Below are positions 37,101 through 52,100 of a DNA stretch of 64,000 nucleotides, one piece after another. Both the position numbers and the translations under genes were made by a program. Each line of letters begins with the position of its first letter. Within the stretch, counting starts at the first letter, position 1. The stretch lies in the NCBI RefSeq assembly GCF_947172395.1, contig NC_069086.1:14645572-14709571 (forward strand). The letters run 5' to 3'. Origin of the DNA: Bicyclus anynana (lineage: Eukaryota > Arthropoda > Insecta > Lepidoptera > Nymphalidae). The notes under the pieces are model-generated. The model saw nothing but the letters and a program-made list of their open reading frames with translations, did not search any database and had not been told where the DNA came from.

Positions 37101-40100
37101 TCACTAAATATGGCCTTCTCGCAAAATCCGTTCTTAGCGAACACCTACTAACTATAAACTACCTCCCTGCCAAATATCATCTTTGTACTTCCATCAGACG
37201 TACGTTAAGTTTTCGTGATTTTGTGATAAGTAACCTTTCAGATTTCTATATTAAGATATGTAATATCATATTATATGAACTCCTATGATACTACTCCTAT
37301 ATTTATTATGTATATTTTATATTTATACATGTAGTATATATAAGCATACTTACTAATTTTTTTTTGTGGCACTATCCCACATTTATTTACCTTAATTCCT
37401 TTATTCAATGGTTGTCTGGTAGATATTGCTATAAGCAACAAGACAGCCTTTGCACATACTTATTTTTTATGTCTTTGTTATTGTTTTAGTTTTGTGCAAT
37501 AAAGTATAAATAAATAAACTTTTGAACTTTACTGGTACTAAAGACAGACATCTGTCATAATCTCAGACCAATTATTGTGTAGGACCTGCCTTGCTAGACG
37601 TTACTTTTCTGTCAATGTATATGATCAACGATCTAATGCGATTATAAAAACTGTCGCTATAGTATCGATGTTAAACAGTTGTAATCATGTTCGTCGGTTA
37701 AAGAGCTCCATAAAAATACCTTTTTGTGTAATTGAATTGTGTAAAAAAACGGGAAAAAACTTCTAGTTTAGTGTAAGATATATACCAAATCTAAGCTCGT
37801 TTTCTTCAAAAAATGACAGACAATTTTGTTCGTGACTATGAGTGCGATACAGGTCCTCTATAATTGGTCTGAGGTCATAATCAACATTTATGTTACATAG
37901 GTGCGATCTTCAAAATCATACCAAAGAGGGAGGATCGTGGATAGTAGTGGCTGGCCACGTGTTCGATGTGGATAACTTTGAATGCGAAAACGCGAGCACT
38001 GTAGAGTTGGTGCGCAAAATGCGGGGCTGCGACGCCACCGCCGCCCTGAGTGTGGAGCCTCACGCGGCCTTCTTGTCGCGGATTACGGAGAAGTGTGTCG
38101 GGATGTACGCTAGTCAGATATACAGTCATAAATGTCAGGTAAGTTAAGTTACTTTTATTAAAAGTTTATGGTACAGACAGTTCAGTGGTTCAGCTGCTTG
38201 GTTATTTATAATTTTTATTTGTTGAAGACTTCAGTGTCTTTCGGATGATAAAGTCAACCAAGCCGGTTTGATATTACATAGAACGTTTTAAATTGCGACA
38301 TTATTGAGCGATACCAAAGATTTTGTAGCATATCTTCTTTCAAAAACAATTAAACGGCTGTAAATTTCTGAAACCAAGTTAACAGGTCCAGCTTTTCCTA
38401 AAAACATTTATTTTATTTTCACCTCACACGCTTAGTGTGTTTTTTGACGTGACAATGTCTTATAATTCAGTGAAGCCGGCTGCACACTCAAAAAAAAGAT
38501 GACGTCATGCGTCGTTCCCTCGCTCTAGGGTTGCCAACTTTTCTTACAAGAAATAAAGTATATCTGTTCAAAGAAGATTATTAAACAGTATTGTAGATAA
38601 AAACGAACATTATCTTTCGAAAAATGCAACCATTCCAGCAGTATTTTCTTATGACGTTGTCACGTTCAACTATCGTCAGTAAACCGACTTTACAGACAAC
38701 CTATTTCTTTCTCTGATTGTGAAACATACCGTAGACTCTTTAAAGTTCCTCCTTCTCCTCAGCGGCGTCATGTCCTACGAAGTGCTACCCTCCCCTGCCT
38801 GTTGTATATGTGTGGAGCCTCATAACGATGATAAAAAAATATTTTGATTTTTGTTCCCTTTATAGGAAAGTACATCAAGTCTCCGATTGCACCATATACT
38901 ATCGTCGTGCGCATTCCACTTAGCATTGGGCCTGTCACAATGCGGGCTGCGGTTAGCGCGTTCGTTGCCGATACAGCAAGCTGAACGGGATACCGCTTCC
39001 TATACAAGCGCTGTTTTTCTTAGAGGTGGTCTACAGGTAAAGACAATACCTTTCATCTTTAATAGAGTCCGGGAAAGTTTGTTACAAAAACATTCAAATC
39101 TCATTTATTTATTTTAAATAAGCTTCTATACAAGCAGTTTTGGCAAGTCGAGCCTATTTGTGAGCCCTTGTTTCGGAAAGAAACTCATAATAATTTTCAA
39201 TTTTACAGTTTATATCTTTTGTTGTGTGTAAAAGAAATTGTATCATATTGTTAGGGTTTACAATTCTAGAGCCCGGTGTTTTGTCTCTTTCTTAAATGAT
39301 GTCAAAACACACATTCTTGAGTAAGCACTTATCAAAAGATGTTGAAACCGAGCCTTAATAAATAAATGAATGTTTATAGACATCTCAACCAGCAAATCCG
39401 TTCGAAGAGGAAAAGGCGGAAGCTCGCAGCGGATCGTCCACCGGCGGCAACAGTCCAGCGAGCGACACCCCCCATGTCTCCCATACATCGCACACATCCA
39501 ACGTACTGTACCCGCCGCAGACAAGAGTAAGAGTTCCGAAAGTGAACGTCGCAGTGTCGTCTGTGCGTGCGGATACGTTGCTATTCGCGCTGGCTGAACC
39601 AAAGTTACACGTACGTACATATTTTATTTTTTGGCGTGTCCCACATGTGGCAGACATCGAACATACGACGCAAACGTACGTTTCGAAAGTGAACGTCTTA
39701 ATGTCATCTGTTCGTTGCTATTCGCGCTGGCTGAACAGAAATTACATGTAGGTATCTGTTAAAATGTTTTTAAATAAAATATTGCCTGCGTACCATTGGA
39801 AGTCACCAGTATTTTAATAAAAATATTTTAGTAATATTTCGGTCTAAAGATACTCACAAACAGCTATAAACACAAAGATGTAATTTCTTGATCGAACAAT
39901 TACATTTTGTATGGTTAGCGTTACCTTCTCTTTTTACACCTTGTGTTTGTGTTTTTATAGATTGTATTTGTGTAAATGCTGCAACAATCTCTGGTGGACC
40001 AAATAAATAAATAAATAATCTTGTACCGTCACATAACAGAGTCATATTATAATTAACCATTAGTTATTATCTAACCAGCATTGGAGTAGCGTGGTCTTAC

Positions 40101-43100
40101 ATAAAAAGAAAGACCTTTAGTGGACTTTTAAAAAGAGGTTTAAGACGATGTTGATAGATTTTATAAAATTTAATTTATTATCTTGCTTATTTGTAGGATC
40201 CCTTAGCCTTGCATTTATGGTGGGCTTGCGAACGTCGGGAAGGTTGTGCACCTCATTTCCCTCCTGAACATCCTCTAGAAGAACTAAGGCGTGCACTGTT
40301 GGCTGTCCTGTTGTATCACGCCGGCCTAAAAGAACACGCATTAGCAACGGCTACTGCAGGTAACAACAAAAGATAAAACTAAATGTGTTTCTCCTTCATT
40401 TCTTTTTAATTACTTTTATATGTTTTTAGAAATGGAAAAAGGAGAAGTTAAGCTTTCCCCAGCAATGTCAGAGATTGTGAAAGCTGTACAACAGAGCAAA
40501 TGGACTCTTATGCGTACAAGACAACAATTATCCAGAGGATACAAGGAAGTAAGATATTGTTGCATTAAGATATATTTTCCGCCCTGTTCAAAATATAGTT
40601 CAAATTTTAGATAGAAATTCAAATATCTAGGTATATAAACTATAAATACGATTCTTTGTAAAGTCATAAAATTTCGTTAGGTATGTGCAGCTCCTTTGGA
40701 AAGAGCTCGGTTTTTGTTACACGAAGTGCGCGCAGCCATCTCGCCTGCAGTAACAGCGTTACACTCACGACCGCCCTCTCATCGTGCGCCCACTGCAAAA
40801 AGAATATTCCAGAAAGTTATGAGAATGGCCAAGTCTCCAACTTTCAATAAATGGTAAGTTTAAATGAGTCTTTCTATTTCTCAATTGCTTTTGCAAGAGT
40901 TTTATAAATTCAATCGTTAAAACCATGTATCATTTTTCAGTTTTGAAACAACAAAAGACCTTAGAAATAGGCAAAATAGTCTAAGTAAAAGTATGCTAAA
41001 AGCAACCGGTACTCTATTACAAGGAGATGCATTAATAATAAAATCTGCTCTTGGAAATCAAAGTAGACAAGAGGAAATCCAAACAATTATAGTAGAACCG
41101 CCTAGAAGTCATCTTAATGTAGATAGTTTCGGTGATCACAGTTCAAAAACTCCTTGCCATTTAGCAGCGAAGAATAAATTAAAATCAAAAGATAAACCAC
41201 TTGAAAAGGATTTAAAAAATGCTTCCAATTATGACGATATGCGCCACGATGGAAGAACTGATCTCAAACTGACTGAAAAGGAAGAGGCATTCGATAAAGA
41301 TGACGATAAGACTCCCACGAACGAAATGTCCCTGAGTTCAATTAACGAAATGACTGACAACTCTGTTCTTAAGGAATCGTTGGAAAGCGAAAAACAAGTT
41401 ATACTTTTAGCTGAAGATTTGAAAAATGAACTTATTGTTGCTGACGAAGAAAAGGATGATGATACTTCGGAAAGAAATAAGTTTGTCAATGCGTGGGTAG
41501 CGAGGCTTGCCTGTGAAGAGAAAGGTATCTATCAGTTCTTTTAAACCGTTTTTGATTAATAAATCATCTGATCATAATGCTTAAACTGATGAAACACATC
41601 TTCCGCCCGTTTAAGTGGCTAAGCCATCGCATAAAACTAAGCATCATGTCATAGGGCATGCACGACAAAACATGCACTACAATGCGCTGGTATCTGATCC
41701 CTCAATTTGAAGTATAGACTAAGCTCTCAATATCAGTAATTAAACTAGCGACCAGCTGATTTAAACCTTTCAAGGTAGTACTTCATGTGAATCCGGGTTG
41801 AACTGCTGTTGAAAATCTATATGTTCATTTCCATTTTAGATTTGTATTGGATGCTTGAAGAAGTGACGTCTGAGCAACAGAACCTAACTGCTGCCATTAT
41901 AGACTTTGTTATGACGGAAGAGCCTTGTGATATCGATATCCTTAGACGAGCGTTATATTGTCAGGTAAAAATACATTATAAATAATTTTTCGTTAAAAAA
42001 TATTCGCTAAGTATAACCATCTAATGTCAAGAACATTTCAGATCCAAAGAGCAGTTGTAAGACGTATTGGATATTCCGTAATAAACAATATTTTACATTC
42101 CTCCCAAACGATGTCTGAAAGTGTCAAATACGCAGCACTTTCTGGTCTACTGGGAGCCTCGATGGCGGATTCCGTTCCTATAACTCAGCTCAAACCTTCG
42201 ATACCATTAACAAAACCTTTGGAGAGCATTGAATCTGTGATACCTTATTTGAAATATATGGTGCTTTTGGAAAGGTCAAAGTTAATGGATTTCATTCTGA
42301 TTGAATTGAAAGCGAGAGTTCTTGAAGGAGAACAAACTCAACCTTTGCCACTCAAAATGAGTGCGAATTATGGAGCGCATGCCTTATTAAACAGACCGTC
42401 CAGGGCAAGGTACGTTTAAATAATAACACATTCTTAAAAGTCGCATGTATGAATTCTGTGCGATTTACCGTCTGTCCAAAAAATGTGTCCTTTAGTATAG
42501 CTTGGCAAAAATTGTTATTAGTGATAAAGTCTCCTTTTGTTGGTTTTGTAATGTCGCATAAACGACATTGTCTACATCTTATTGATGCTACAATATTGCT
42601 ATTCTGAAATAGATACTTGCTGAAAAATTGCTGAGTTCCTGTGCATACAATCCAAAGTATAAATAAATGTATTTTTTTTTGTTCAAGGTTCCTAATCACA
42701 CTTCTTTCGTTACTTATTGAGGGTTGTCAAGGTCCAGAATTGGAACAACTTATAAACGGTGGAGCATTGAGTTCTTGTTTGACCTTACTAAAACAGATTG
42801 GCGGCGATACATCTCAACACTCATCACTTATATGTAATGGGATGAAATCAAAATGTAAGCAATCGATATACAATAAAATGATTGTAGACCTTTCTGGGCT
42901 ATTGATTTTGCTAAAAAATTTATGTGAACTCTGATAGTTATTGAATTTCGAAACTATTTTTAGCGGATTGTTTGGTCATCTATGAAGACGAACGTCTTGG
43001 AGCGCGTGCAAGAGGTGCATCATTGTCAGGGCCAGAATTAGCTTCTCTTATGAAAATAGGCACGCGAGTTGTTCGAGGAAAAGACTGGAAATGGGGTGAT

Positions 43101-46100
43101 CAGGTACAATTATACGATTTTTTCAAGGTACTGGAGGTACTGCATTCTGTTTCTGACTATATTGTTCATTACTGGTTGGGTGGATTTTTACTACCCTAAA
43201 TCCTACAATTTAAGATTTAAGATTTTGGAACTTTGCACATGTACAAAGTTCGGACGGACGCTCGAAAAAGGCAAGCAAAAATTACTGTGTCGGTATTAAA
43301 GTTTTTTTGATTGGGAACAGTTTCAGTTAATTTAATTTTTTAATTTAATTCTACAAGAAATAGCAAATGCTGTTATGTACATGAGAATGAAAAGCAAAAG
43401 GTTTCAATGATTATATTAACTTACTATTCTGTTACCGTCTTCCCCAGGACGGTGTGCCAGGCGGTGAAGGTCGTGTGATAGGTGAGCTAGGCGAGGATGG
43501 CTGGGTCCGCGTGGCATGGGACGCGGGCGGCACCAATTCGTACCGAATGGGGAAAGAGGGGAAATATGACCTGAAGCTAGCGCGTTCGCCTTCACCGCCC
43601 CCTTCTGTAGATGAAACTGTACAGGGAAATGGTAAGGAGACCGCATTTTAATATTTCAAATAGCAGCTACTTTTATTACGTACCTACGGATGTTTGTGTA
43701 GTTCAACTCTGTTAGTGACGCAATCGTCATCTCTCTTTCTCTGTCTCAAGTTTTGATCTAAAAGGCACTTGTTAACTAGACTATAAAGCATATTCCATTC
43801 ATCCATCATACATTTGGCAGTGGAGAACAGCGTGGAATGGTGGCCAGTGAGCGAGGTTCGGTCGGCGTGCACTTGCGCAGTGCGCGCTCTATGTGCCGGT
43901 GCGGGGACCACGCCCGCCCCCCGTGCGGCTGCGCGACGGAACGTGGCGGCTCTACAACGGAGACTACTGGCGTTATCGCACGCACACGTATATCCACCGC
44001 CGACTGCGTTTGCAGCGCACACTCACACAGCGTTAGCGCTGTTACGAGGTACGCATCTTAATCCGAACGAATTTTTGATAATATCATGGGTTTGCACTGT
44101 GCCTACATTACTAATAGTTGCCTCATTTGTTGTGCTATCTGTTGTGCTGACAAATAAATGGTTTATATTATTATGTTACTTTAAGTTTAGCACATTCACA
44201 CAGTACACAGTACAAAGATTTAGTCGCAATTCTTGCTTTGATACTAGCTTTGGATATGTCAGCCTTGAACATTTGAATGTATATATCGGGCACATAGCTC
44301 AATAACATTATGCAACCAATGTGTTAAGTAAAATTTTGTATACTACGAGTATTTTGAAGTAAATGCCAATTCATTGGAAAAAATCCAGTTTGTAAGCCAT
44401 TTATTTTTTGTTTCAGCAAGCGCACAAAGCCCTGAGATGAGGGTTTCCCTATGCACGGACTCTTGGTTCGAACTCTGCTACAGTATTATATCGTCTACAG
44501 ACAAACCCATTTCACAGGATCTCATATATTTACAGGTTAAATGTTTTTTTTAATTAAAAATGTCTGTTCTGAGAGTAAAGCCACACGGTACAGTTAAATA
44601 ATTACTAATTAATTAACCGTTAGTTAAATACTAAGTATAAATAATATGTCCTTTTATTTGTAAACAGATACAGTCTTTATGGCTCTTGCGGCGTGTACTA
44701 GCGGAACATACGGGCACGTTTGAATGGCGACGCACAGTTAGCGCGCAGTTGATTGCGTTAGCGGGAAGGCTTTGGCTCGAGACGCATGTAGCCGACCCCG
44801 CATTGAGAACGCACACGCATGCGCCATTCGCCCTAACTTCAATAAATATTGATGAAGAGGAAGTCGGTATGTGAATTGTGATAAAATAAAACCTTGGTAC
44901 CTAGTTTACTGTGAATGCTAGATGTGAATGACGACTCTGCACCGGAAAGCGCGGTTTGGTTGGTCGATCCTCACCTAAATGGGCTGATGACATCAAGAGA
45001 GTAATGAGAATTTGCTGGTTGCATGCAGCTCAAGTTTGTGGGGTTTGGAAGTCCTTAAAAGAGAACTATGTCTATGATAATGATATTTAGGGCCTAAGTA
45101 TATTTAAACGGAAGTTTTGACACTTCGTTAGCCCTTACACTTCCTTCATCCGGCACTCGAATAATTCGTTCTTTGCGGACGTCTAAACATTTAATTTTTC
45201 TGACAAATTACATTTTTGTACGTCAAGCTGTTTTCTATATTTCATGATCTTTACTATACATTTTTACACACATATTACATTTCCTTTCGCTATACATGAC
45301 AAAGACAAAATATGTTAATTGGCTATTAAACACTTATCAGAAGTTGAAGACACCGGCCCTAAAAGTTCAGTATCTGTCAGACAATAGATGGCGAGCCCCT
45401 GCGACGGCCAGTTACACCGGCGCAACTTGCTCGGCCATCGTCAACCTCGTGCGACAGCTGCACTCCGTGCCGCAGTGGCACGGCCCCCTCACCGCACTGT
45501 TACTGGAGAAGCTACAGCTAGCCGCACAGATGGTGAATATAATGGGACTTAGCCGAGTCCCAGCTTTCAGCAGTCTTACAGGTTTTATAATTAGACACCA
45601 GAAAAAGACGAGAAAGAATAAAAAATACCACTTTTTTTCCCCATAAACATTATTCATAATAACCTCCCTCGATCTTCAAGAAATATTTGAAAAAGGTATA
45701 ACCTTAAATCATCAAATCGTTCTGGAATTACTTTGTTCGTTTTTTAATTTCACTTTAGACGAGACTTACGGTGAAATGTTTTTAGACAAGACTTACGATG
45801 AAATGACTTAAGGGGAATGCAGTTGCAAGTGTTCTCTGTTGTAATTTGTAATGTTAAATGATTGCAGATAACAAGCGACTGGCATTGGTGGCCTCACACT
45901 AGTCAAGAACTTACTCAAACTATGAAACCTACACCACCAACACTTAACAATTGCCTTATAGGTAAGTGTGATATTGTTTCATAATATAGTTAATGATTGT
46001 GCCCGTTGATAAAATCCGTAGCACAGTCATTAGGTATAAATCGTGTCTATAATGAAGCCATGATACTTTGAAGCCGAGTTATGTGTTCATCTATACTTAT

Positions 46101-49100
46101 AAATGTTAGTTTGTCTGGATTGGCTTTGGTGGAAGTTTGAAACTATCAAACACACGTTTGTCTTAATTGGATGAGATTTAGTACAGCCATTTAGTGTTTA
46201 GTAGAGAGATTAAAGTCAGGAATATAACATAAGGTACTTTTTGTAAAATTAAAGTGTTCCCGTTGGGTAAAAGCCCTACTTTCTTGTTTTATAATCGATC
46301 TAGGTCTTGCGTGCGGTTGTTATCTCATGCCATGAAGATGATACGGTTATCGGATAAGCCCCCGGGTGGGGGTTTTATTGGTTGTTATATTTTCTGATAT
46401 GATGACTATCGGGTCCGAGTCAACGACTCATTCTCAACCGAAACCAAAATGAGCATGAATTTTCATCAAAGTTAATCCGCTTCCATCATCATCACTTACT
46501 ATCAGGTGAGATTGCAGTCAAGGGCTAACTTGAAAATAATGAAAAAATAATCTTCCTGTTCGTCCTGAAGATCTCTGGGTAAAGCCAGTGTGTGTTTGTG
46601 TATGGTGGTCTTGAATACCAAGGCACTATGTCCCTGATAAGGGGTTGTAAACAATGGTTGAAATGTATTTGTAGCTGGAGCCTTAGGTGTAGTGGGTGGG
46701 ATGGAGTGGCGCATTCGTCTGGGCCAGAGAGTGTACGCGGGGTCTCCGCCGAGGAATGCCGTCGTCACCCAGCTGTCGCCGCGGGCTAAGATAACCCTAT
46801 TGCACGATGACAATACTGCTACTAAGGTAAATATTTGAATAACATAAAACTTAATACTTACATAAAGGTAAAATTTGTGATTGCTTTAGTACCTTTCCCT
46901 TTAATTTTACATAAATTTTTGACCATGGTCTTACCCGAAGATAAGTGTAAATGTGGGCTTAGACTGATAGCGCGTTTTCTCTTGTCTTAAAGATAAAAGT
47001 TGCAGCGATCAGGAAACAGAATTTGGGGGTGTAAATTCAGACCCCACGTACGAGTCAAATATCAATGACATAGGAAAGACCCACTTGTCCCATCGCAATA
47101 AATAAGAACAACATTTTTGATCTCGCGACTATTGGTGGAAAATATGTCTTTTCTCGATATCTTGTGGTGCTCATCCTTGGTCTACAGCTCAGAGCAAAAA
47201 AAATTGTCTTAATATAACTCTCTTTTTCGTTGTTCTCTCGTTTCCTGCTATGAGACGAAAAACTAGTAGTGGTACTGTAATGAGGCGCGCGCCTTATTCC
47301 TACCGTGTTTAGTACTGCGATGGTAAATTATCATAGGGATACGATATAAATAAATGAGTTATTCACTATTCACAATTAAATGCAAAGTGCAATATTGTTT
47401 GCGTTACAGACGGATCTGAACAGCGTGCAAAGCGCCGAGTGCGAACGTTTGCCACAAGCTCTGGGCGGCGGTGAGAGTGCGCTTCGCGTTTGCGCCGCTC
47501 TACTGGGCGCAGGCCCGCAAGCTTCGCCAATGCATCCGCACCATTTGCCAGGTACTTCGTTTAATATTAAATGCGTTTAAGGTTATAGGTAAGTCTCAGG
47601 TTTTCTTTGTAACTTTTCATAAATTATATTCATAAATATGAATAAGACTATAGTCATCATCTTTTAGTAATTATGATATAATTAAGAGTTTTATAGTAAG
47701 TAAGTAGTAGTAGTAGACTTTTATATTATTAAGACTTTTTAGTAATTATGATATAGATAAGACTTGAAGTACAACTTATAATTATAAAAGATTTTAGAAC
47801 TAGCTAAACTAGTTAAAGAGTTACTACTACTAGAAAAAGAGTCGGTAAACACTCGGCAACTGCCGAGTGTTTACCGACTCTTTTTACGTTAATCTACCAT
47901 CTTTGTCGATAGTTTACTTGATTGGCTTTTGATCTATTTTTTAGACTGGATTTTTCTGTTATCTAATAGCGGACGTTGACGTATACGGACTTCGCCGGCA
48001 ACAAATGGAGTTGCTCACGTTGTGTGCTGTCAGGGGACTGTTGACTACTCGAACTAGACTGCGAAAAGTCCTGATGCAGCCACCGGACAATGGCGGTAAA
48101 ATAATTTTAGTAATAACGTTAACATTTTAATAATAACTTTCAAACAAATTATTCGATATTTCGATCCAATTGAATCCAGAGAAAGCTTCCACGGCGTAGA
48201 TCTTCAATCGAAAGGTCTGCAAGCCTAATGTGATAAATATTTCATGGAATTTTGACTACATATATATAACTCTCTCTTTTACCCCATATATATCGCTCTC
48301 TTTCGGTGCGATTGGACTGATTTGCAATTTGCCGATATTGGTCGACAATATGTAGCCTTTCTTTCGTTACGATGACACCGATTTTCGATTTTGGCGCTAT
48401 TCTCACAATTATGTCTTTCGGTAGAGATATCTCGTGGCGCAATATAGGCCTACTGATCAACTAAAAGACCCGTACATTTTCAATTATGGAGAAATATTGT
48501 GTATTGGGAGATTATTTGCTATGATCTCCATCCTTGGTCCTGAGACAGTTTAAGTCGGGCCAGACGTGTGTAACGCGTAATGTAAGATTACGTGTAATTT
48601 AGTGTCAATTAATGAAATAATAAACCAATAATAGGTCCATGTATTAAACAGTATTTAACATCATTGGTGTCAACAGTGTGGACGGCACACGAACTCAAAG
48701 CGAATTGTCTACCCAAATCTATTTCAAGAGCAGTTTCCAATAGTTGCGAGTACTTAACCGATTTATTACATTATGCGTTACACACGTCTGGACCCAGCTT
48801 TAAAGAGAGTGAGGTAAAAAAGTCATTACATGAAATTGTTGTGGTTACAGGTAATACATTAGATCGAGGCACAACACTAGGGACAGAAGGCACTCTGTTA
48901 AGACGTCTGCTGGCTCTCGCCACTAGACCCAGTCCACTGGCTTCATCTCATTCGCCCAAAGAACTCGCTGCAGCTGCGCTCACTATAGTTCAACAGCTGG
49001 CCGCACATGTTTCTGGTAAGTTTATTTAGGAGTTATCTATACTTATTTAGAATTTAAACTGTCGTGAGTGTTATTCATACCAATTGATTATGAAACACGG

Positions 49101-52100
49101 CTAAAACTCACGTGATATTAAGTCGGAGTATGCCCGACTAGTTTCGAACCCATACGGGGCCCTTAGTCATGAGCTGGTTCTTGCATCGCGGCACGATCCA
49201 AACTTCGAAGCGGCTGTGCGACGCGCTGCTGCTCGCATTGCGCGCTAGGAGAGGGGTTGAGTGGTGGGGAGTGAAGGTTCAGTGACTAAGGACCCCGTAT
49301 GGGTTCGAAACCAGTCAGGCATACTCGGATCTAATATGACGTGATTTTTAGCCGTGTTTCATAATCAATTATCTATACTAAAATTATAAAGAGGTAAAGT
49401 TTGTGCCATTGTAGGGGTAATCACTGCATCTATTGAACCGATTTTGAAAAATCTCTTACCAATAGAAAGCCACGTTATTTGTTAGTGCCATAGGTTCTTT
49501 TTTATGTCCGTATTCCCACGGGAACGGTAACTACGCGGTGGAAACCGCGCGACGTATTACAATATTACAACACTAATTTGACCGAATTATAGTGTTGTGA
49601 ATTTTGAGTATCATTTAGAAGATACTTTGACTTTCACTTAGTGTTAGCTGGTTACACTCGTAAATCTTACTTTGTATATAATTTGATTTGTTTCTATACA
49701 TCACTAAAAACTATACTCAATATTATATGATCTAGCATATGCTGATTAACAATTTCATTTTAAAATTAACTTATATGTATAAAAATCTCTTGTCAAACCA
49801 CTGGGCCGATATTAACAACTTTTGTATGTTTAATTAAGAATGAGAATAGGTCGTAAAGTGTTATACACAAAAAAAATTGTAGGTAGGAGGGTGCAAACTC
49901 TTCTACCCCCTCCTCCTATTTTTAATTGCTATTTTAATACTTGAACTGACAAAGATTAAATCTTCTAACCAATGCCTGTTTGATATGCTCACAAATTTTC
50001 AGGTGATGAAAAAGATTTCGACTCACCACCCGAGTTACCTCTTATAGACAAGAGTAATGTTATGCAAGTGTCAATGGGTCCATCCACTAGTACTGCGTCA
50101 CTATGTAAGTTATTGTTCTAGAAGTAAAACAACTTAGAATTACTTAACTAGAGCTTTTTAGAATAGTGTTTAATTGGTTTTTATTAATTTTAGCAAGAAA
50201 AGATTTAAATACTTGGGCAAATTCGGCGCAAGTTCAACAAGTTATTGAAATGGGTTTTACGAGACACGCGGTGTATTCGGCTATACAAACATTGGGTATG
50301 TAAATCTTTATACTTTTAGAAAGAAAAAATATCATTAATACTAGCTAAATATATAATACTAGCTAATCCGGCAAACGCTGTTTTGCCTTGTAAATTTTGG
50401 AGTTACTATTACCACTTAGGGGTATAAAAAATAGATAACAAAATTCTCAGACCTACCGAATATATATAAAACATATATACACAGAAAACTTCAAAACCGG
50501 TTGGTTCGCATCATAGGAGTTTGGCAACCTATACTTTGAGGTGGAATTTTATATAAAGGAACTAATTTTCGTAATTTAAATTTAGCAAAAAAATATTGTA
50601 ATTGAAAATATAAAAAAAAAACAATAAATTTTTGCCTGCATCTGGCATCGTAAAATAAAGAAATAAAGCAAAATTATTCATGGCAGAAAATATGTTTCGT
50701 TTTCAGGGGGCACAACATTACCCACAGTAGAAGCTTTAGTGGCGTATCTGTTAGAGTTGCCACAACAAGGCATGGACGACACGGTGTTCGAAATCAAACC
50801 GACGACCTCCAAGCAGGAGAAGAAACAGACGCCGTACCGGTGGCGCAGTTGCTTTGCCTCCGAAGACGAATACGCTCAGTACTTGTCGGACATCATCACT
50901 CCTGGCATGACAGTTAGATGCTGCAAGGCTTACGAAAGTGTAAGTCAAATTTTTATAGAAATTACCATTTGTATGTATCTAATGTATGGTGGTGGTGGTA
51001 TTTTTGAATATCGGCCAATGATCTGATATAATAAAAGGATGCACAATCATGTAGAAAATTTCACTTAAAAACTGGCCAATTTTGATTTGACAGTTTTAGA
51101 ATTATTGGTAAAGAAAATTATACCTAAAGGCCTTTACATATAGTCCAATATTCAATAAAATCCCAAATTTCTAGCAAATTCAACCTTAAGAATTGAATTT
51201 AAGGTTGAATTTGCAAATGCGACTACTTGAATTGAGTGCCAAGAAGTTGTGTTTGGCATTCATTCAGTGGGGACGTGTTTTGGTCGCTGATTGTGCATCC
51301 ACTTTTTGATAGGAGATCGATGATATAGGCACGTATTTCTACAGTTGTTGAGCATGACCATTAATAGTTATGAATGATTTATCTGCGGACAACTGAGGCG
51401 GACAAAGACAATGCGATTTTAATATTTAGTCGTTAAGAACGTACTCGTAAATGTCATTAGAGGTTCAGGTGCGCTAGTTAGAGCGATAAAAAGCTTGCGA
51501 CAAGCACAGCTAGGCTTGTTTTGCAGTACGATTATCTTTAGACACAATGTGTGGCTTGACTGTCTTATTGCTTAAATAAAATCCTTTAACTATTACAAAA
51601 TTTACAGACCCACTACTACTATCACATAAAATATTATGTTATAAACTTTTGCTAGAAACTATTCCGATTCTAAGGTTATCAATATGTTATTTTTCTGTTA
51701 AATTATAGATTGCTCTTGGCGATGTCGGACAAGTGCAAAAAGTTGAACGCGACATAAAGCAGAATGTTTTTCTTCATGTAAGTATTGTAAATTACTGTTT
51801 ATCCAACAAAGCGTCAGAGATAATAGAGATATAGTTTTTTTTTAAATGGCAAATGGCAACACCGGATTTTCATTTCAATCGATTTTTTTAGAAGTAGTTA
51901 TAAAGCTCAATTTTCCTACAAGGTGGAATGGCGCGGCCTGGGCAAAGTGACGGGCGTGCGCGCTCTGCACGCTGAGGTAGTGTCGGGAGCTCCGCCCTTC
52001 GCGGCCGGCGACCGCGTGCGCGTCCGTGCCGCCGTCACTCAGCCGCGATATAAGTGGGGCTGTATAGACCACACCAGCGTTGGAACTGTTACATGTTAGT

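Noticed and set aside
41229..41489. 86-codon Ser-rich minus-strand frame
   Set aside because: Antisense of the Asp/Glu/Lys-rich exon 30; the Ser/Phe-rich translation is a known mirror effect.
43684..44022. 112-codon minus-strand frame
   Set aside because: Antisense shadow of HERC2 exon 36; no splice signals or start context.
45296..45380. Extending HERC2 exon 39 upstream along the open frame
   Set aside because: Earlier AG sites put the exon in the wrong phase relative to exon 38, with a stop soon after; only the AG at 45380 fits.
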